IMG/VR virus record: IMGVR_UViG_3300028557_002631
Coordinates: 1 to 24,055 of that record
Reading direction: 5' to 3' (one strand)
Source: a virus
DNA: 24,055 nucleotides
Within the stretch, counting starts at the first letter, position 1. Each line of letters starts with the position of its first letter. A program made the position numbers and the translations under genes. The notes under the pieces were generated by a model, which did no database searches, was not told where the DNA came from, and was given only the letters and a program-made list of their open reading frames with translations. Positions 11,455 to 18,635 of this stretch are shown piece after piece.

Positions 11455-11550
11455 GTGAGTTCAATTTACCGTAGTTTGTTATTTTCTTCTCAAAGAATAT
11501 TGAACTCACTAAAATAAAACCTCTCTTGAAAAAGAGAGGTTTTATTTTTT
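11455..11550 (+). ncRNA. Candidate small RNA with terminator
   Basis: GTGAGTTCAAT (11455-11465) pairs perfectly with ATTGAACTCAC (11499-11509) over a 33-nt loop, directly followed by an intrinsic terminator. No ORF lies inside and the flanking genes are divergent, so the terminator has no upstream + strand gene to serve. That points to an independent small RNA of roughly 95 nt. No clear TAnnTTTG promoter precedes it. Confidence 0.45.
11516..11550 (+). terminator. Intrinsic terminator
   Basis: AAAACCTCTCTT (11516-11527) pairs with AAGAGAGGTTTT (11532-11543) over a GAAA loop, followed by TATTTTTT. It lies between two divergent genes and ends the candidate small RNA. Confidence 0.85.
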
Positions 11551-11566
11551 TATAAAAAAATATTAC

Positions 11567-11574
11567 TATATTTG
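11567..11574 (+). promoter_or_regulatory. Promoter -7 element, leaderless arrangement
   Basis: TATATTTG ends only 4 nt before the MgtC-family ATG at 11579. With the usual Bacteroidetes distance to the start site, transcription would begin at or very near the A of ATG. Confidence 0.55.
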
Positions 11575-11578
11575 ATAT

Positions 11579-12025
11579 ATGAATTATATAGACCCAGAAT
11601 TTTACACAATTGCAAATTTCATAATTCCAAAAATCATCATATCAACTATATGTGGATTGATAATTGGTTATGACCGAGAGATTAAACAGAAAGTCGCCGG
11701 AATTAGAACAAATATTCTAATATGTGTTGGATGTACTATATTAACATCACTATCATTTTACTTATCAAAAGATAATCCAAATATAGATCCAACTCGTATA
11801 GTGGGTCAGATTATAACAGGAATCGGATTCTTAGGAGCTGGTGTAATTATGAAACATGATGATAAGATAATCGGTGTAACTACTGCAGCATTTATTTGGA
11901 TTGTTAGCGCTATTGGGATCTTGATTGGATCAACAGAAAGTTTTATTTTACCTATTTTATTGACACTTGGACTTTTACTTATAAGTCGTATTTTTGAAAA
12001 ATTTGAAAATTACCTTAAAAAATAA
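11579..12025 (+). CDS. MgtC/SapB family membrane protein
   Basis: 148 aa, 4-5 hydrophobic segments. Family signatures are GLIIGYDREIKQKVAGIRTNIL (about 26-47), DPTRIVGQIITGIGFLGAGVIM (69-90) and GVTTAAFIWIVSAIG. This covers the membrane domain; the C-terminal ACT-like domain of Salmonella MgtC is absent, as in SapB-type short forms. Bacterial MgtC inhibits the F1Fo ATP synthase and aids growth at low magnesium; what a phage copy does is unknown, but control of host membrane energetics is plausible. It is followed by the CYTH gene 17 nt later. Confidence 0.88.
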   Translation: MNYIDPEFYTIANFIIPKIIISTICGLIIGYDREIKQKVAGIRTNILICVGCTILTSLSFYLSKDNPNIDPTRIVGQIITGIGFLGAGVIMKHDDKIIGVTTAAFIWIVSAIGILIGSTESFILPILLTLGLLLISRIFEKFENYLKK

Positions 12026-12042
12026 TTTATAATATATAATAG

Positions 12043-12543
12043 ATGAAACTAGAAATCGAGCGCAAATTTCTCTTAAAATCATTACCTAATATTAAATTTG
12101 ATCAAGCAGTTAAAATAGATCAATATTATTTTAAAAATTCATCCGGCATTTGGGAAAGGGCTAGAACCTGGGATTCCTCAAATGGTGATTTTAAATTCAT
12201 TCACACAATTAAGAAAAGTGTTTCTAAAGGTGTGAATATTGAAGATGAATATGAAATGTCAAAAAGTGAATTTAAAGAATTCAAAAACAAATGCTTTTCT
12301 GGTAAATTTGAGGCAAGATTTATAGAGAAAGTTCGTTATATCTATAACGACTCACCTCTTTATTGGGAAGTTGATGTATTTGGTAATGATTATAAACTTA
12401 TAATTGCTGAAATAGAAATACCTAAAAAAACATATAAACTAATTATACCACAATTTATAAAAGATGTGAGTTTAATGGAGGTAACCGGTTTAAAACAATT
12501 TAATAATCGTAACCTTTCTATTAAAATAAAAAATACTAAATAA
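12043..12543 (+). CDS. CYTH domain triphosphate tunnel enzyme
   Basis: 166 aa. The N-terminal EIERKFLL is the ExExK signature of CYTH proteins; further tunnel residues fit RARTW, FIHTIKKS, EDEYEMS, RFIEKVRYIY and EVDVFG...IIAEIEIP in the expected order. Likely reaction is hydrolysis of triphosphate or a nucleoside triphosphate with a divalent metal; adenylate cyclase activity cannot be excluded. It lies between MgtC and a PTH2-like gene, same strand, 3 nt from the latter. Confidence 0.88.
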   Translation: MKLEIERKFLLKSLPNIKFDQAVKIDQYYFKNSSGIWERARTWDSSNGDFKFIHTIKKSVSKGVNIEDEYEMSKSEFKEFKNKCFSGKFEARFIEKVRYIYNDSPLYWEVDVFGNDYKLIIAEIEIPKKTYKLIIPQFIKDVSLMEVTGLKQFNNRNLSIKIKNTK

Positions 12544-12546
12544 AAA

Positions 12547-13074
12547 ATGAGTTTAGAACTTAGAATGTATGGAATGGTACCTTATAATATTTCACCGATT
12601 CAGCAAGGAATTCAATTCGGACATGCCGTAGTTGATTATGGTCAAAATATGAAGTATCTTGGAGAACATAATCAATCACTAAATACACAATACAACGATT
12701 GGGCTGATAATTGGAAAACTTTTATAATCCTAAACGGAGGAACCACAAATAATAAAATTGTTGATGGTATTTATTCCGGATCTTTAAATAATCATAAAGA
12801 AACTTTAGATAAAATTGGAATATTTAATGTTGGTTTTAATGAGCCGGATCTAGGTGACCAGTTAACATCAGTTGTATTTATTGTAGATGAGCGAATTTTC
12901 AATAAAGAAAAATATCCCCATTTCGAATTTAAAATCAAAAGGCAATCGGATCTAAATAATCCTCAGTTTGTTGATGATTCAGAAAAACAAGAATGGACTT
13001 TGTGGGTTCAATCCATCGGTGGCTGGAAAAACTTAGAATTAAGGAATTTCCTTCAAAATTTCAGATTAGCATAA
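12547..13074 (+). CDS. PTH2-like phage protein
   Basis: 175 aa. The N-terminal MYGMVPYNISPIQQGIQFGH followed by AVVDYG, then W...NWKTFIILNGG, resembles the strand-helix-strand start of peptidyl-tRNA hydrolase 2 (Q[AV]xHA motif followed by a W/K-rich strand). The rest has no strong signature. If active it would release peptides from stalled peptidyl-tRNAs, which fits the tRNA genes in this window, but homology is remote and the identification is tentative. Confidence 0.5.
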   Translation: MSLELRMYGMVPYNISPIQQGIQFGHAVVDYGQNMKYLGEHNQSLNTQYNDWADNWKTFIILNGGTTNNKIVDGIYSGSLNNHKETLDKIGIFNVGFNEPDLGDQLTSVVFIVDERIFNKEKYPHFEFKIKRQSDLNNPQFVDDSEKQEWTLWVQSIGGWKNLELRNFLQNFRLA

Positions 13075-13079
13075 ATTTG
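13072..13079 (+). promoter_or_regulatory. Promoter -7 element, short leader
   Basis: TAAATTTG matches TAnnTTTG, overlaps the stop codon of the preceding gene and ends 7 nt before the ATG at 13087, again implying a nearly leaderless mRNA. Confidence 0.4.
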
Positions 13080-13086
13080 ATACAAT

Positions 13087-13425
13087 ATGCAAATAAAAAT
13101 AAATAATGAGATATTTAATTGTTCAGATGGTGGTGTTCAACTATCATTTGGATCACATGCTAGTATTCATTTAAATTTTGACTTAAGTAATTATCCTCAT
13201 TATGAGAACTTCTTTGTAAAATTACATGAGACTAATAATAGATTCACAATAATTTCCTCAAAATTCGTAGCAGAAGGAACAAGAATAAAAACCCTAGATA
13301 TTGATTTTAGAAATAAAAAGTTGAATGTTTCATTTCATTGTCAAGTTCTAAACACAACCGAACCTTCAATGAGAAGAGAAGAAGCTATAAACGAGATATT
13401 CTCTAAAACTTTTGATACTAACTAA
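13087..13425 (+). CDS. Hypothetical protein, 112 aa
   Basis: Predicted beta-rich from alternating residues (MQIKINNEIFNC, ASIHLNFDLS, FTIISSKFVAEGT, KLNVSFHCQVL) with a helical C-terminus. No signal peptide or known motif. It starts 12 nt after the PTH2-like gene and ends 39 nt before the ClpC-like gene. Function unknown. Confidence 0.6.
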   Translation: MQIKINNEIFNCSDGGVQLSFGSHASIHLNFDLSNYPHYENFFVKLHETNNRFTIISSKFVAEGTRIKTLDIDFRNKKLNVSFHCQVLNTTEPSMRREEAINEIFSKTFDTN

Positions 13426-13464
13426 GATATAAAATACAATATAAATAGACAATATATAATTAAT

Positions 13465-15582
13465 ATGAAAAAAGAGACACAAGACAAAAACTACAAAGAC
13501 TTAGACATCAAAAATGCTCTAAGTGACGATGAAGATGATTTGGATGATACTTTCAAACAAAAGAAGAACCAAGGATCTTCTAAAACACCTATACTAGACT
13601 CTTATAGTCGTGACTTGACTAAACAAGCCGAAGAAGGAAAACTCGATCCAATTGTTGGTCGTTTAAAAGAAATTGAAAGAGTTTCTCAAATTCTATCAAG
13701 ACGTAAGAAAAACAATCCTATTCTTATTGGAGAACCAGGTGTAGGTAAATCAGCAATTGCTGAAGGTCTTGCACTAAAAATTGTTCAAAGAAAATGCTCA
13801 AGAGTTCTCTTTAATAAAAGAGTTGTTACACTTGACTTAGCATCTATGGTTGCTGGTACTAAATACCGTGGTCAATTTGAGGAAAGAATTAAAGCACTTA
13901 TGGGTGAATTAGAAAAAAACCCAGATGTTATTCTCTTCATTGATGAAATTCACACTATGATTGGTGCTGGTGGTGCTTCTGGATCACTAGATGCATCTAA
14001 TATGTTTAAACCAGCTCTTGCTCGTGGAGAAATTCAAATCATCGGAGCAACTACAATCGATGAATATCGTAAACATATTGAAAAAGATGGAGCTCTTGAA
14101 AGACGTTTCCAAAAAGTTATGGTTGAACCAGCAACTGCTGATGAAACAATTGAAATACTTGGAAATATCAAAGATAAATATGAAGCACATCATAATGTTC
14201 ATTATACAGAAGATGCTATTAAAGCATGTGTTGAATTAACAAATCGTTATATGTCAGAACGATTTCTACCAGACAAAGCAATTGACGCACTTGATGAAGC
14301 AGGATCTAGAGTACATATTTCAAATATTGTAGTTCCTAAGGAAATTACAGATGTTGAACAAAAACTACAAGATATCAAAGACAAAAAGACAGAAGTTGTT
14401 AAAGGTCAAAGATATGAAGAAGCAGCTAAACTGCGAGACGTTGAAAAACAACTTCAAAGACAATTAGAAGAAGCTCGTAAAAAATGGGATGAAGATTCTA
14501 AAGAGAATAAACAAACAGTTTCAGAAGAAAATGTTGCCGAAGTTGTGTCAATGATGACAGGGATTCCTCTTCAAAAGGTTTCTCAAAATGAGAATAAGAA
14601 ATTATCTCAAATGTATGATACTCTAGCAGGTCGTGTAATCGGTCAAGATGACGCTGTTAAGAAAGTTGTTAAAGCCATCCAAAGAGGTCGTGTTGGAATG
14701 AAAGATCCCAATAAACCGACACTTGTTGCTATGTTAGTTGGAAATTCTGGTCAAGGAAAAACATTTTTAGCTAAACAGCTCGCTAAGTATTTATTTGACT
14801 CAGAGGACGCTATGATTAGAGTCGATATGTCTGAGTATATGGAGAAAATTGCAGTGAATCGCATAATCGGTAGTCCGAGTGGTTATGTTGGTTACGAAGA
14901 CTCAAATTTGCTCGATAAAATCAGAAGAAAGCCAAATTGTGTATTCTTGATGGATGAAATCGAAAAGGCTCATAGTGATGTTTATAACATTTTCTTACAA
15001 GCTTTTGATGATGGTCATATGACGGATTCACACGGAAGAAAAGTAAGTTTCAAAAACTGTGTTATTTTAATGACAACAAATGTTGGGACTCGTGTCGTTA
15101 AAGAATTTGGTGATGGCGTTGGGTTCTCAACAAAGCACAAATTAGAAAATAAGGATGAAAACATTAAATCGACTTTAGAGAAAGAATTGAAGAAAAAGTT
15201 TGCTCCCGAGTTCATAAATAGAGTTGATGAGATTATTTATTTCAACGACTTGACAAAAGAAGACATAAGAAAAATTCTAAAACTAGAGCTTGATAATTGT
15301 TTGAATCGTCTTATAGATTTAGGATATACATCTGAAACTGACGATACAATTGTTGAAAAACTTATGGAGGTTGGTTATGATAAACAATATGGTGCTAGAC
15401 CTATGAAGAGAGCCATTCAAAAATGGATTGAAGATCCACTTACAGAAACTCTTTTAGAAACACCACCATCTGGTTCTATATTTCAAATTTCTTACGACTC
15501 TGAAAAAGACGATACTATTATTACAATAAAAGATCAAGACATTGAGAAGGCTTCTAAACCAAAAAAAAAGAGAGATGAATAA
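13465..15582 (+). CDS. clpC: ClpC-like AAA+ protein unfoldase lacking the N-domain
   Basis: 705 aa versus about 810-850 for full ClpC. The family N-domain is replaced by about 40 acidic, disordered residues ([11 protein letters not shown]). D1 has Walker A GEPGVGKS (89-96), pore loop KYRGQFEER and Walker B ILFIDEIH (156-163). A UVR-type coiled segment is at about 311-338. D2 has Walker A GNSGQGKT (426-433), pore loop SGYVGYED, Walker [11 protein letters not shown] with D497/E498, and sensor 2 GARPMKRAI. The VGF tripeptide at 552-554 matches the ClpP-docking loop of ClpC. So it can probably dock on host ClpP but lacks the usual adaptor/substrate-receiving domain, implying redirected substrate choice. 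It ends in a terminator. Confidence 0.92.
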   Translation: MKKETQDKNYKDLDIKNALSDDEDDLDDTFKQKKNQGSSKTPILDSYSRDLTKQAEEGKLDPIVGRLKEIERVSQILSRRKKNNPILIGEPGVGKSAIAEGLALKIVQRKCSRVLFNKRVVTLDLASMVAGTKYRGQFEERIKALMGELEKNPDVILFIDEIHTMIGAGGASGSLDASNMFKPALARGEIQIIGATTIDEYRKHIEKDGALERRFQKVMVEPATADETIEILGNIKDKYEAHHNVHYTEDAIKACVELTNRYMSERFLPDKAIDALDEAGSRVHISNIVVPKEITDVEQKLQDIKDKKTEVVKGQRYEEAAKLRDVEKQLQRQLEEARKKWDEDSKENKQTVSEENVAEVVSMMTGIPLQKVSQNENKKLSQMYDTLAGRVIGQDDAVKKVVKAIQRGRVGMKDPNKPTLVAMLVGNSGQGKTFLAKQLAKYLFDSEDAMIRVDMSEYMEKIAVNRIIGSPSGYVGYEDSNLLDKIRRKPNCVFLMDEIEKAHSDVYNIFLQAFDDGHMTDSHGRKVSFKNCVILMTTNVGTRVVKEFGDGVGFSTKHKLENKDENIKSTLEKELKKKFAPEFINRVDEIIYFNDLTKEDIRKILKLELDNCLNRLIDLGYTSETDDTIVEKLMEVGYDKQYGARPMKRAIQKWIEDPLTETLLETPPSGSIFQISYDSEKDDTIITIKDQDIEKASKPKKKRDE

Positions 15583-15596
15583 TCTCTCTTTTTTTA
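15568..15596 (+). terminator. Intrinsic terminator after the ClpC-like gene
   Basis: AAGAGAGAT (15568-15576) pairs with ATCTCTCTT (15582-15590) over a 5-nt loop and continues into a T run. The stop codon lies in the loop. Confidence 0.85.
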
Positions 15597-15609
15597 TGAC
15601 CGATGTGTA

Positions 15610-15623
15610 TTTTAATATATAAA
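15610..15623 (+). promoter_or_regulatory. Recurrent TTTTAATATATAAA motif
   Basis: This exact 14-mer occurs at 1983-1996, 2361-2374 and 15610-15623, each shortly before a start codon (3, 17 and 18 nt). It resembles T4-type late promoters (TATAAATA; at 2369-2376 that octamer is exact). It may be a phage-specific promoter distinct from the host-like TAnnTTTG elements; chance in AT-rich DNA is possible. Confidence 0.35.
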
Positions 15624-15641
15624 ATAAAAATATAAAAGGAT

Positions 15642-15955
15642 ATGTTGGTTAAGAGAAAGGCAGAAAGAGATAAATCTAAGTACTTATCCTATGATGAATT
15701 GAAGGAATATGTAAGGATAAATAATATTTTTACTAAGGAACAATATATAACTCATGTTTCAAAAAATTACTTAGTAGATGATAAAAATATTCCATATAAC
15801 CCATCAACTTTTTATGATAAAAGTATTTGGGAAGGGTGGTCTATGTTTTTAAGAGATGAAATTTATAAAAAAAATTATAATGGTACTTATTATAATTATG
15901 GTGAATGTAAAGAAATAATAAAGAAGTATAATTTTACAAGTAAAGATAATTTTAT
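15642..15955 (+). pseudogene. 5' part of EDxHD nuclease gene split by the IS element
   Basis: Encodes about 104 residues, MLVKRKAERDKSKYLSYDEL to TSKDNF, before running into the insertion and an immediate stop. It contains one and a half copies of a repeat seen again in the 3' part: LSYDELKEYVR...IPYNPSTFYDKSIWEGWSMFL, then YNYGECKEIIKKYNF. Such repeats (phage integrase repeat-like units ending in W.GW..FL) precede nuclease domains in phage proteins. Joining 15955 to 17749 restores one frame of about 358 codons. Confidence 0.8.
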
Positions 15956-15973
15956 ATGACCTGTCAAAGAAAA

Positions 15974-15996
15974 CACAGAAGTCTTTAGCTTCTGTG
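15974..15996 (+). repeat. Left-end subterminal hairpin
   Basis: CACAGAAG/CTTCTGTG (8 bp) with loop TCTTTAG. It is the recognition hairpin for TnpA at the left end; the same loop is present at the right end. Confidence 0.85.
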
Positions 15997-16026
15997 ATGA
16001 ATTTGACAAAAAACAATTTTAACCTT

Positions 16027-16440
16027 CTAACCTTGTGTTAAAATGTATTGTTTAATGGTATTTGGATTGGCTTCTCCAATTGAACAAACAAAATAACCAT
16101 CTGACCAAAAAGTTTTTTCAACCCAAAATTGTGTGTATAAATAATTTCTATGAACTGAACGCCATATATGGTAGGTAGATTCTTGTTTTAACTTTCTAAC
16201 AATTGATGTTATAGATAATCTTGGAATATAACGGATAAGGAAATGTATATGGTCTATATCAGATTCCATAACTTCTATTTCAAAATCTGATTTGGAAGCA
16301 ATAGATAAAAATAATTGTTTAATATCATCTTTTAATTGACCAACAAGTAATTTCTTTCTGTATTTACATACAAAGATTAAATGACACTTTAAATAATGTT
16401 TTGAACGATTTGTTGAATTGTAATTGGAATTTTTAGACAT
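16027..16440 (-). CDS. tnpA: IS200/IS605 transposase TnpA (Y1 HUH)
   Basis: 137 aa, normal length for the family. KHYLKCHLIFVCKYRKKLL at the N-terminus, HUH motif H64-I-H66 (DHIHFLI), FWxxGYFVCSIGEA, and the catalytic Tyr132 in IKQYILTQG are all present. The enzyme excises and inserts single-stranded element DNA by 5'-phosphotyrosine chemistry at the end hairpins. It looks intact. It is transcribed divergently from tnpB across a 103-nt AT-rich gap. Confidence 0.95.
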   Translation of the reverse strand: MSKNSNYNSTNRSKHYLKCHLIFVCKYRKKLLVGQLKDDIKQLFLSIASKSDFEIEVMESDIDHIHFLIRYIPRLSITSIVRKLKQESTYHIWRSVHRNYLYTQFWVEKTFWSDGYFVCSIGEANPNTIKQYILTQG

Positions 16441-16543
16441 AACTTTTAATTTTTTTGTGAATGTTTTTCAAAATGAATGGAAATATTTACAAAAAAATTA
16501 AAAAATGTAAAAAATGACTTTTAAAGTTTAATATATATATTAT

Positions 16544-17725
16544 ATGAAAACAATATTTAAGTCATTTAAGTTTAGAATATATCCAAATAAAGAACAAGAA
16601 ATACTGATGTCTAAACACTTTGGTGCTTGTAGATTTGTTTTCAATCATTATCTAAACAAGAGAAAAGAAAGTTATCTTGGAGAAGATAAAAAATCGCTTA
16701 ATTACTATGATAATGCTAACGATTTAACTCAATTTAAGAAAGATGAAAACTTTAATTGGTTAAAAGAAATTAATAGCCAATCACTTCAATCATCTTTAAG
16801 AAATCTTGATACAGCTTATGGTAAATTTTTTAGAAAACAATCTAAATTTCCAAAATTTAAATCAAAATATGATAAACAATCATTTAAAATACCTCAATTT
16901 GTTAAATTAGAAAATAATGAATTAATTTTACCTAAATTCAAAAGTGGTATTAAAATCAATTTACACAGAGAAACTAATGGTGAAATATTGTTTGCTACCA
17001 TATCTAAATCAACAACAGGTAAATATTATGTTTCTATTGCCTGTGAAGTAAATCATAAACCTTTTGAAAAAACTGGTAGTGAAGTTGGTATAGATACTGG
17101 TATTAAAGATTTAGCTATATTAAGTGATGGAACTATATATGAAAATATTAGAAGTTTAAAGAATAGTTTAAAAAAATTAAAATATGAACAACGACAACTA
17201 TCTAAAAAACAAAAAGGTAGTTCATCGAGAAATAAACAAAAACAAAAACTTGCGGTTGTTCATGAAAAAATAACTAATGCAAGAAAAGATTATTTACATA
17301 AAGTTTCGACTGAAATTGTCAAAAGCCACGACATTATATCAGTGGAGGATTTAGCCGTAAAAAATATCATGAAAAACCATAAGTTAGCACAAGCAATGTC
17401 TGATGTTAGTTTAGGTTCATTCTATTCTATGTTAGAATATAAAGCCAATTGGAATGATAAACAATTTGTTAAAATTGATAGATTCTTTCCTTCGAGCAAA
17501 ATGTGTTCAAATTGTGGGTGGATAAATCAGGATTTAACTCTTTCAATAAGAGAATGGAATTGTGAATCTTGTGGTGAAAAACATGATAGAGATTTTAATG
17601 CAAGTAAAAACATATTAAAACAAGGTTTAAAAATACTATCTGGTTCAGGGATTGAGTCGGATATAAAACAAAAACAGGTGGAGGCGTTGTCGTTAGATGA
17701 GTCTATGAAACCTGAAACACATTAG
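16544..17725 (+). CDS. tnpB: RNA-guided nuclease TnpB
   Basis: 393 aa. The N-terminal FKFRIYPNKEQEI, the RuvC residues D184 (GIDTGIKDLA), E268 (SVEDLAVKNI) and D350 (HDRDFNASKNI), and the zinc ribbon CSNCG...CESCG between the last two are all intact, so it should be active. TnpB uses an RNA derived from the 3' end of its own gene and the right end (the omega/re-RNA) to cut DNA next to a TAM that equals the transposon target motif, thereby retaining the element. The 3' coding end runs to within 24 nt of the element's right end, over the right hairpin, as expected for overlap with the guide RNA scaffold. Confidence 0.95.
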   Translation: MKTIFKSFKFRIYPNKEQEILMSKHFGACRFVFNHYLNKRKESYLGEDKKSLNYYDNANDLTQFKKDENFNWLKEINSQSLQSSLRNLDTAYGKFFRKQSKFPKFKSKYDKQSFKIPQFVKLENNELILPKFKSGIKINLHRETNGEILFATISKSTTGKYYVSIACEVNHKPFEKTGSEVGIDTGIKDLAILSDGTIYENIRSLKNSLKKLKYEQRQLSKKQKGSSSRNKQKQKLAVVHEKITNARKDYLHKVSTEIVKSHDIISVEDLAVKNIMKNHKLAQAMSDVSLGSFYSMLEYKANWNDKQFVKIDRFFPSSKMCSNCGWINQDLTLSIREWNCESCGEKHDRDFNASKNILKQGLKILSGSGIESDIKQKQVEALSLDESMKPETH

Positions 17726-17741
17726 TCTTTAGCTAATGTGT
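17717..17741 (+). repeat. Right-end subterminal hairpin
   Basis: ACACATTAG/CTAATGTGT (9 bp) with loop TCTTTAG, identical to the left-end loop. It overlaps the tnpB stop codon and would form the 3' part of the TnpB guide RNA scaffold. Confidence 0.85.
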
Positions 17742-17746
17742 AGTTC

Positions 17747-18511
17747 ATTAAAAGAATTAAAGATATCATTAAAGATGATATACGAATTCCATATAGTCCA
17801 TCTACTATCTATAAAGAAGAGTGGGAAGGATGGATTGAATTTTTGGATACTGATAATGATATCGAACAAATAATTGATTTAGTTTCTTTTGAATTCGCTA
17901 GAGACTACGCTAGAAGTTTAAATTTTAAATTACAAAAACAATGGTATGAAATTAAATGGATAGACCTACCGAAAGGAATGACTAAAAGACCGGAAAAATT
18001 ATACAGGGATAAAGGTTGGATAGATTGGTTTGATTTTTTAGGAATAGAAACTAAAAGTAAAATGTCATGGGGTGAACTAATGATATCGCATATTTTAGAA
18101 TCAAAAAATATAAAATATCTTTTTAACAAATCTCTAAAAGATTGTATATCTTCATCGAGATTACGATTTGATTTTTATTTACCAAAATATAATTGTTGTA
18201 TTGAGTTTGATGGAAAACAACACTTTGAATCTTGTGAGTTTTTTGGAGGTGACGAAGAATTTAAAAAATTAAAAATTAGAGATAATATAAAAAATGAGTG
18301 GTGTGAAGTAAATGAAATAAAACTTTTGCGTTTAAATTATTTACAAAAAAAAGATGAAATTGAGAATATTGTAACTGAGTTTATAATTGAGAAGTCACCA
18401 AAAGAAGGATCAACTTTGATCATTGACTACGATAAAGAAGGAGACAAATCTGTTGTTTCAGAACCAACAGAAGGTAAAAAATCTTCTAAGAAGAAACCTA
18501 AAGATGATTAA
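17747..18511 (+). pseudogene. 3' part of split EDxHD (Vsr-like) homing endonuclease gene
   Basis: Continues the frame of the 15642 fragment: IKRIKDIIKDD, then IPYSPSTIYKEEWEGWIEFL and a third repeat TKRPEKLYRDKGWIDWFDFLG. The C-terminal nuclease has SWGELMISHIL, RLRFDFYLPKYNCCIEFDGKQHFE and LKIRDNIKNEWC, i.e. the E, D, H, D residues of EDxHD/Vsr-related homing nucleases. A Lys-rich tail ends the protein. A TTG at 17843 could restart translation and give 222 aa including the whole nuclease domain, so activity may partly survive. A terminator follows. Confidence 0.8.
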
Positions 18512-18517
18512 AACAAA

Positions 18518-18548
18518 AACCCACTCAAAAATTTGAGTGGGTTTTTTT
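18518..18548 (+). terminator. Intrinsic terminator
   Basis: AACCCACTCAAA (18518-18529) pairs with TTTGAGTGGGTT (18532-18543), followed by a T run. It isolates the nuclease remnant from the glycan operon. Confidence 0.88.
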
Positions 18549-18588
18549 ATTTAGTAGAGTTAAAAACAATAAATTAAAAAATACTATA

Positions 18589-18621
18589 ATTATCAGATAA
18601 TAGATTTACATTATCAGATAA
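18589..18621 (+). promoter_or_regulatory. Tandem ATTATCAGATAA repeats, putative operator
   Basis: ATTATCAGATAA occurs at 18589-18600 and 18610-18621, start-to-start 21 nt, i.e. two helical turns on the same DNA face. Between them lies TAGATTTA (18601-18608), one base from the -7 consensus TAnnTTTG. It lies 14 nt before the first gene of the glycan operon, so a regulator probably binds here. Confidence 0.5.
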
Positions 18622-18635
18622 AATAAATAAAAATA

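Larger units (their letters stand above)
15956..17748. mobile_element. IS200/IS605-family element with tnpA and tnpB
   Basis: About 1.79 kb, with divergent tnpA (-) and tnpB (+) genes and subterminal hairpins sharing the loop TCTTTAG at both ends. Boundaries are ambiguous by 2 nt because AT occurs at both junctions; 15956-17748 restores the interrupted ORF (...DNF|IKRIKD...). No target duplication is seen, as expected for Y1-transposase single-strand transposition. The left flank ends TTTAT, the candidate insertion target and TnpB TAM; the right flank TAAAAGAATTAAAGAT would be the natural guide segment. Confidence 0.9.
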
